From Candidatus Pedobacter colombiensis (GTDB taxonomy: Bacteria; Bacteroidota; Bacteroidia; Sphingobacteriales; Sphingobacteriaceae): DNA of 64,000 nucleotides. The position numbers and the translations under genes were made by a program. Shown one piece after another: positions 63,230 through 64,000 of the stretch; the stretch's first letter is position 1, and the number at the start of each line of letters is the position of its first letter. The stretch covers positions 4,154,001 through 4,218,000 of the forward strand of contig CP119313.1 in assembly GCA_029202485.1 (NCBI GenBank), in the 5' to 3' direction. The notes below the pieces were generated by a model. The model ran no database searches, was not told where the DNA came from, and worked only from the letters and a program-made list of their open reading frames with translations.

Positions 63230-64000
63230 TTATATAATTGCCGTATTTACATCCTGCACTTCCTTAACCAATCCGTTTTTACGAACGATCTCACGTGCCA
63301 GGTTCAGATAATTGATAGCCCCTTTACAGTTTGCATCGTGCATAATTACCGACACACCGTAGCTTGGGGCCTCACTTAAGCGGGTATTTCTTTGAATGAT
63401 GGTTTCAAAAACAAGTTCCTGAAAATGCGTTTTCACTTCTTCAACCACCTGATTCGACAAACGCAAACGCACATCATACATCGTCAGCAAAATACCTTCA
63501 ATTTCCAATTCAGGATTTAAACGATTTTGTACGATTTTAATTGTGTTTAATAGTTTACCTAAACCTTCCAATGCAAAATATTCACATTGAACAGGAATGA
63601 TGACCGAATCTGCTGCTGTAAGTGCGTTAATCGTAATTAAACCTAATGAAGGAGAACAGTCTACAATAATAAAATCGTACTGATCTTTAATTTTCTCCAT
63701 TACAGCTTTCATTTTATACTCCCTGTTATTGAGGTTGATCATCTCGATCTCCGCACCAACAAGGTCGATATGCGCTGGCAACAGATCCAAATTTGGCGTT
63801 TCCGTTTTCTGTATCGCATCCATCGGCTCAATATCATTGATGATACATTCGTAGATGCTGTTTTTGATATTTCTTGGATCAAAACCAATACCAGAGGTAG
63901 AGTTGGCCTGAGGGTCTGCGTCGACCAATAAAGTCCTGTATTCCAGTACGGCTAAACTTGCGGCTAAGTTTATAGATGAAGTCGTTTTACCCACACCACC
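63230..64000 (-). CDS. parA: Chromosome-partitioning ATPase ParA, N-terminus outside window
   Basis: Deviant Walker-type ATPase. The window ends inside the Walker A motif, which reads GGVGKTTSSINLAASL from base 64000 downward; a lysine normally precedes the first glycine. Downstream are LLVDADPQANSTSGIG, FIIVDCSPSLGLITINALTA (Walker B) and VQCEYFALEGLGKL. The visible 256 residues lack only the first ten or so. ParA uses ParB to move the origin regions. The true start lies beyond the window. Confidence 0.95.
   Translation of the reverse strand, partial: GGVGKTTSSINLAASLAVLEYRTLLVDADPQANSTSGIGFDPRNIKNSIYECIINDIEPMDAIQKTETPNLDLLPAHIDLVGAEIEMINLNNREYKMKAVMEKIKDQYDFIIVDCSPSLGLITINALTAADSVIIPVQCEYFALEGLGKLLNTIKIVQNRLNPELEIEGILLTMYDVRLRLSNQVVEEVKTHFQELVFETIIQRNTRLSEAPSYGVSVIMHDANCKGAINYLNLAREIVRKNGLVKEVQDVNTAII

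Overview
The window looks like chromosomal DNA of a Bacteroidota bacterium of the Sphingobacteriaceae, probably Pedobacter or a close relative. The signs are low GC, two SusC/SusD pairs with FecR anti-sigma factors, the rpmB-rpmG-DUF4295-ftsY-rimO order, parA-parB-DUF5683-dapB-lepB, an enzyme for bacillithiol synthesis (BshC), and promoters of the TTG-N19-TAnnTTTG type with little use of Shine-Dalgarno sites. The species is inferred from gene content only.

Layout. 1-4.1 kb: the 5' part of a hybrid histidine kinase gene and topoisomerase IV subunit B. 4.3-12.5 kb: a DEAD-box helicase with a TTG start, an OmpA-type lipoprotein, a divergent RpoD-like sigma factor, a BON lipoprotein with an SH3 partner, a fatty-acid desaturase, a cupin and several small proteins. 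12.5-23.5 kb: a polysaccharide-utilisation-like locus (ECF sigma, FecR, SusC, SusD, TlpA thioredoxin) behind a GH5-type glycosidase and an alpha/beta hydrolase. 23.5-25.2 kb: a DsrE protein, a homologue of LCIB-type carbonic anhydrases and a DUF4268 protein. 25.5-25.8 kb: tRNA-Ala and tRNA-Tyr.

25.8-29.3 kb is accessory and partly decayed. It holds a small beta-barrel protein, almost 2 kb without a convincing intact gene, two unrelated arrays of short motifs each with an exact 11-bp period, the frameshifted 3' end of a TonB-dependent receptor gene, and a HicA/HicB-type toxin-antitoxin pair behind a palindromic operator candidate. 29.3-34.2 kb is a divergent AraC regulator and a TolC-EmrA-EmrB-type efflux operon. 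At 34.4-35.7 kb a DUF6624 protein and the N-terminal stub of what looks like an ATP-grasp peptide maturase run into the 3' end of lpxB.

35.7-45.5 kb: surE, a small membrane protein and lpxB in one coupled operon, an M16 peptidase, a large secreted MG2-type protein split by a one-base frameshift, and acetyl-CoA synthetase. 45.6-53.6 kb: an AraC regulator, a MauE-like membrane protein with a small DUF6520 secreted protein, and a second FecR-SusC-SusD locus that has no adjacent sigma gene. 53.9-64 kb is conserved housekeeping: ribosomal proteins L28 and L33, ftsY, rimO, bshC, an Ldh-type dehydrogenase, and the lepB-dapB-DUF5683-parB-parA block, which suggests the replication-origin side of the chromosome.

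The most unusual signals are the two 11-bp phased arrays at 27.3 and 27.9 kb. Next come the peptide-maturase stub overlapping lpxB, the LCIB-like protein, the sigma-less FecR/SusCD locus and a possible antisense small RNA in the leader of the first susC.
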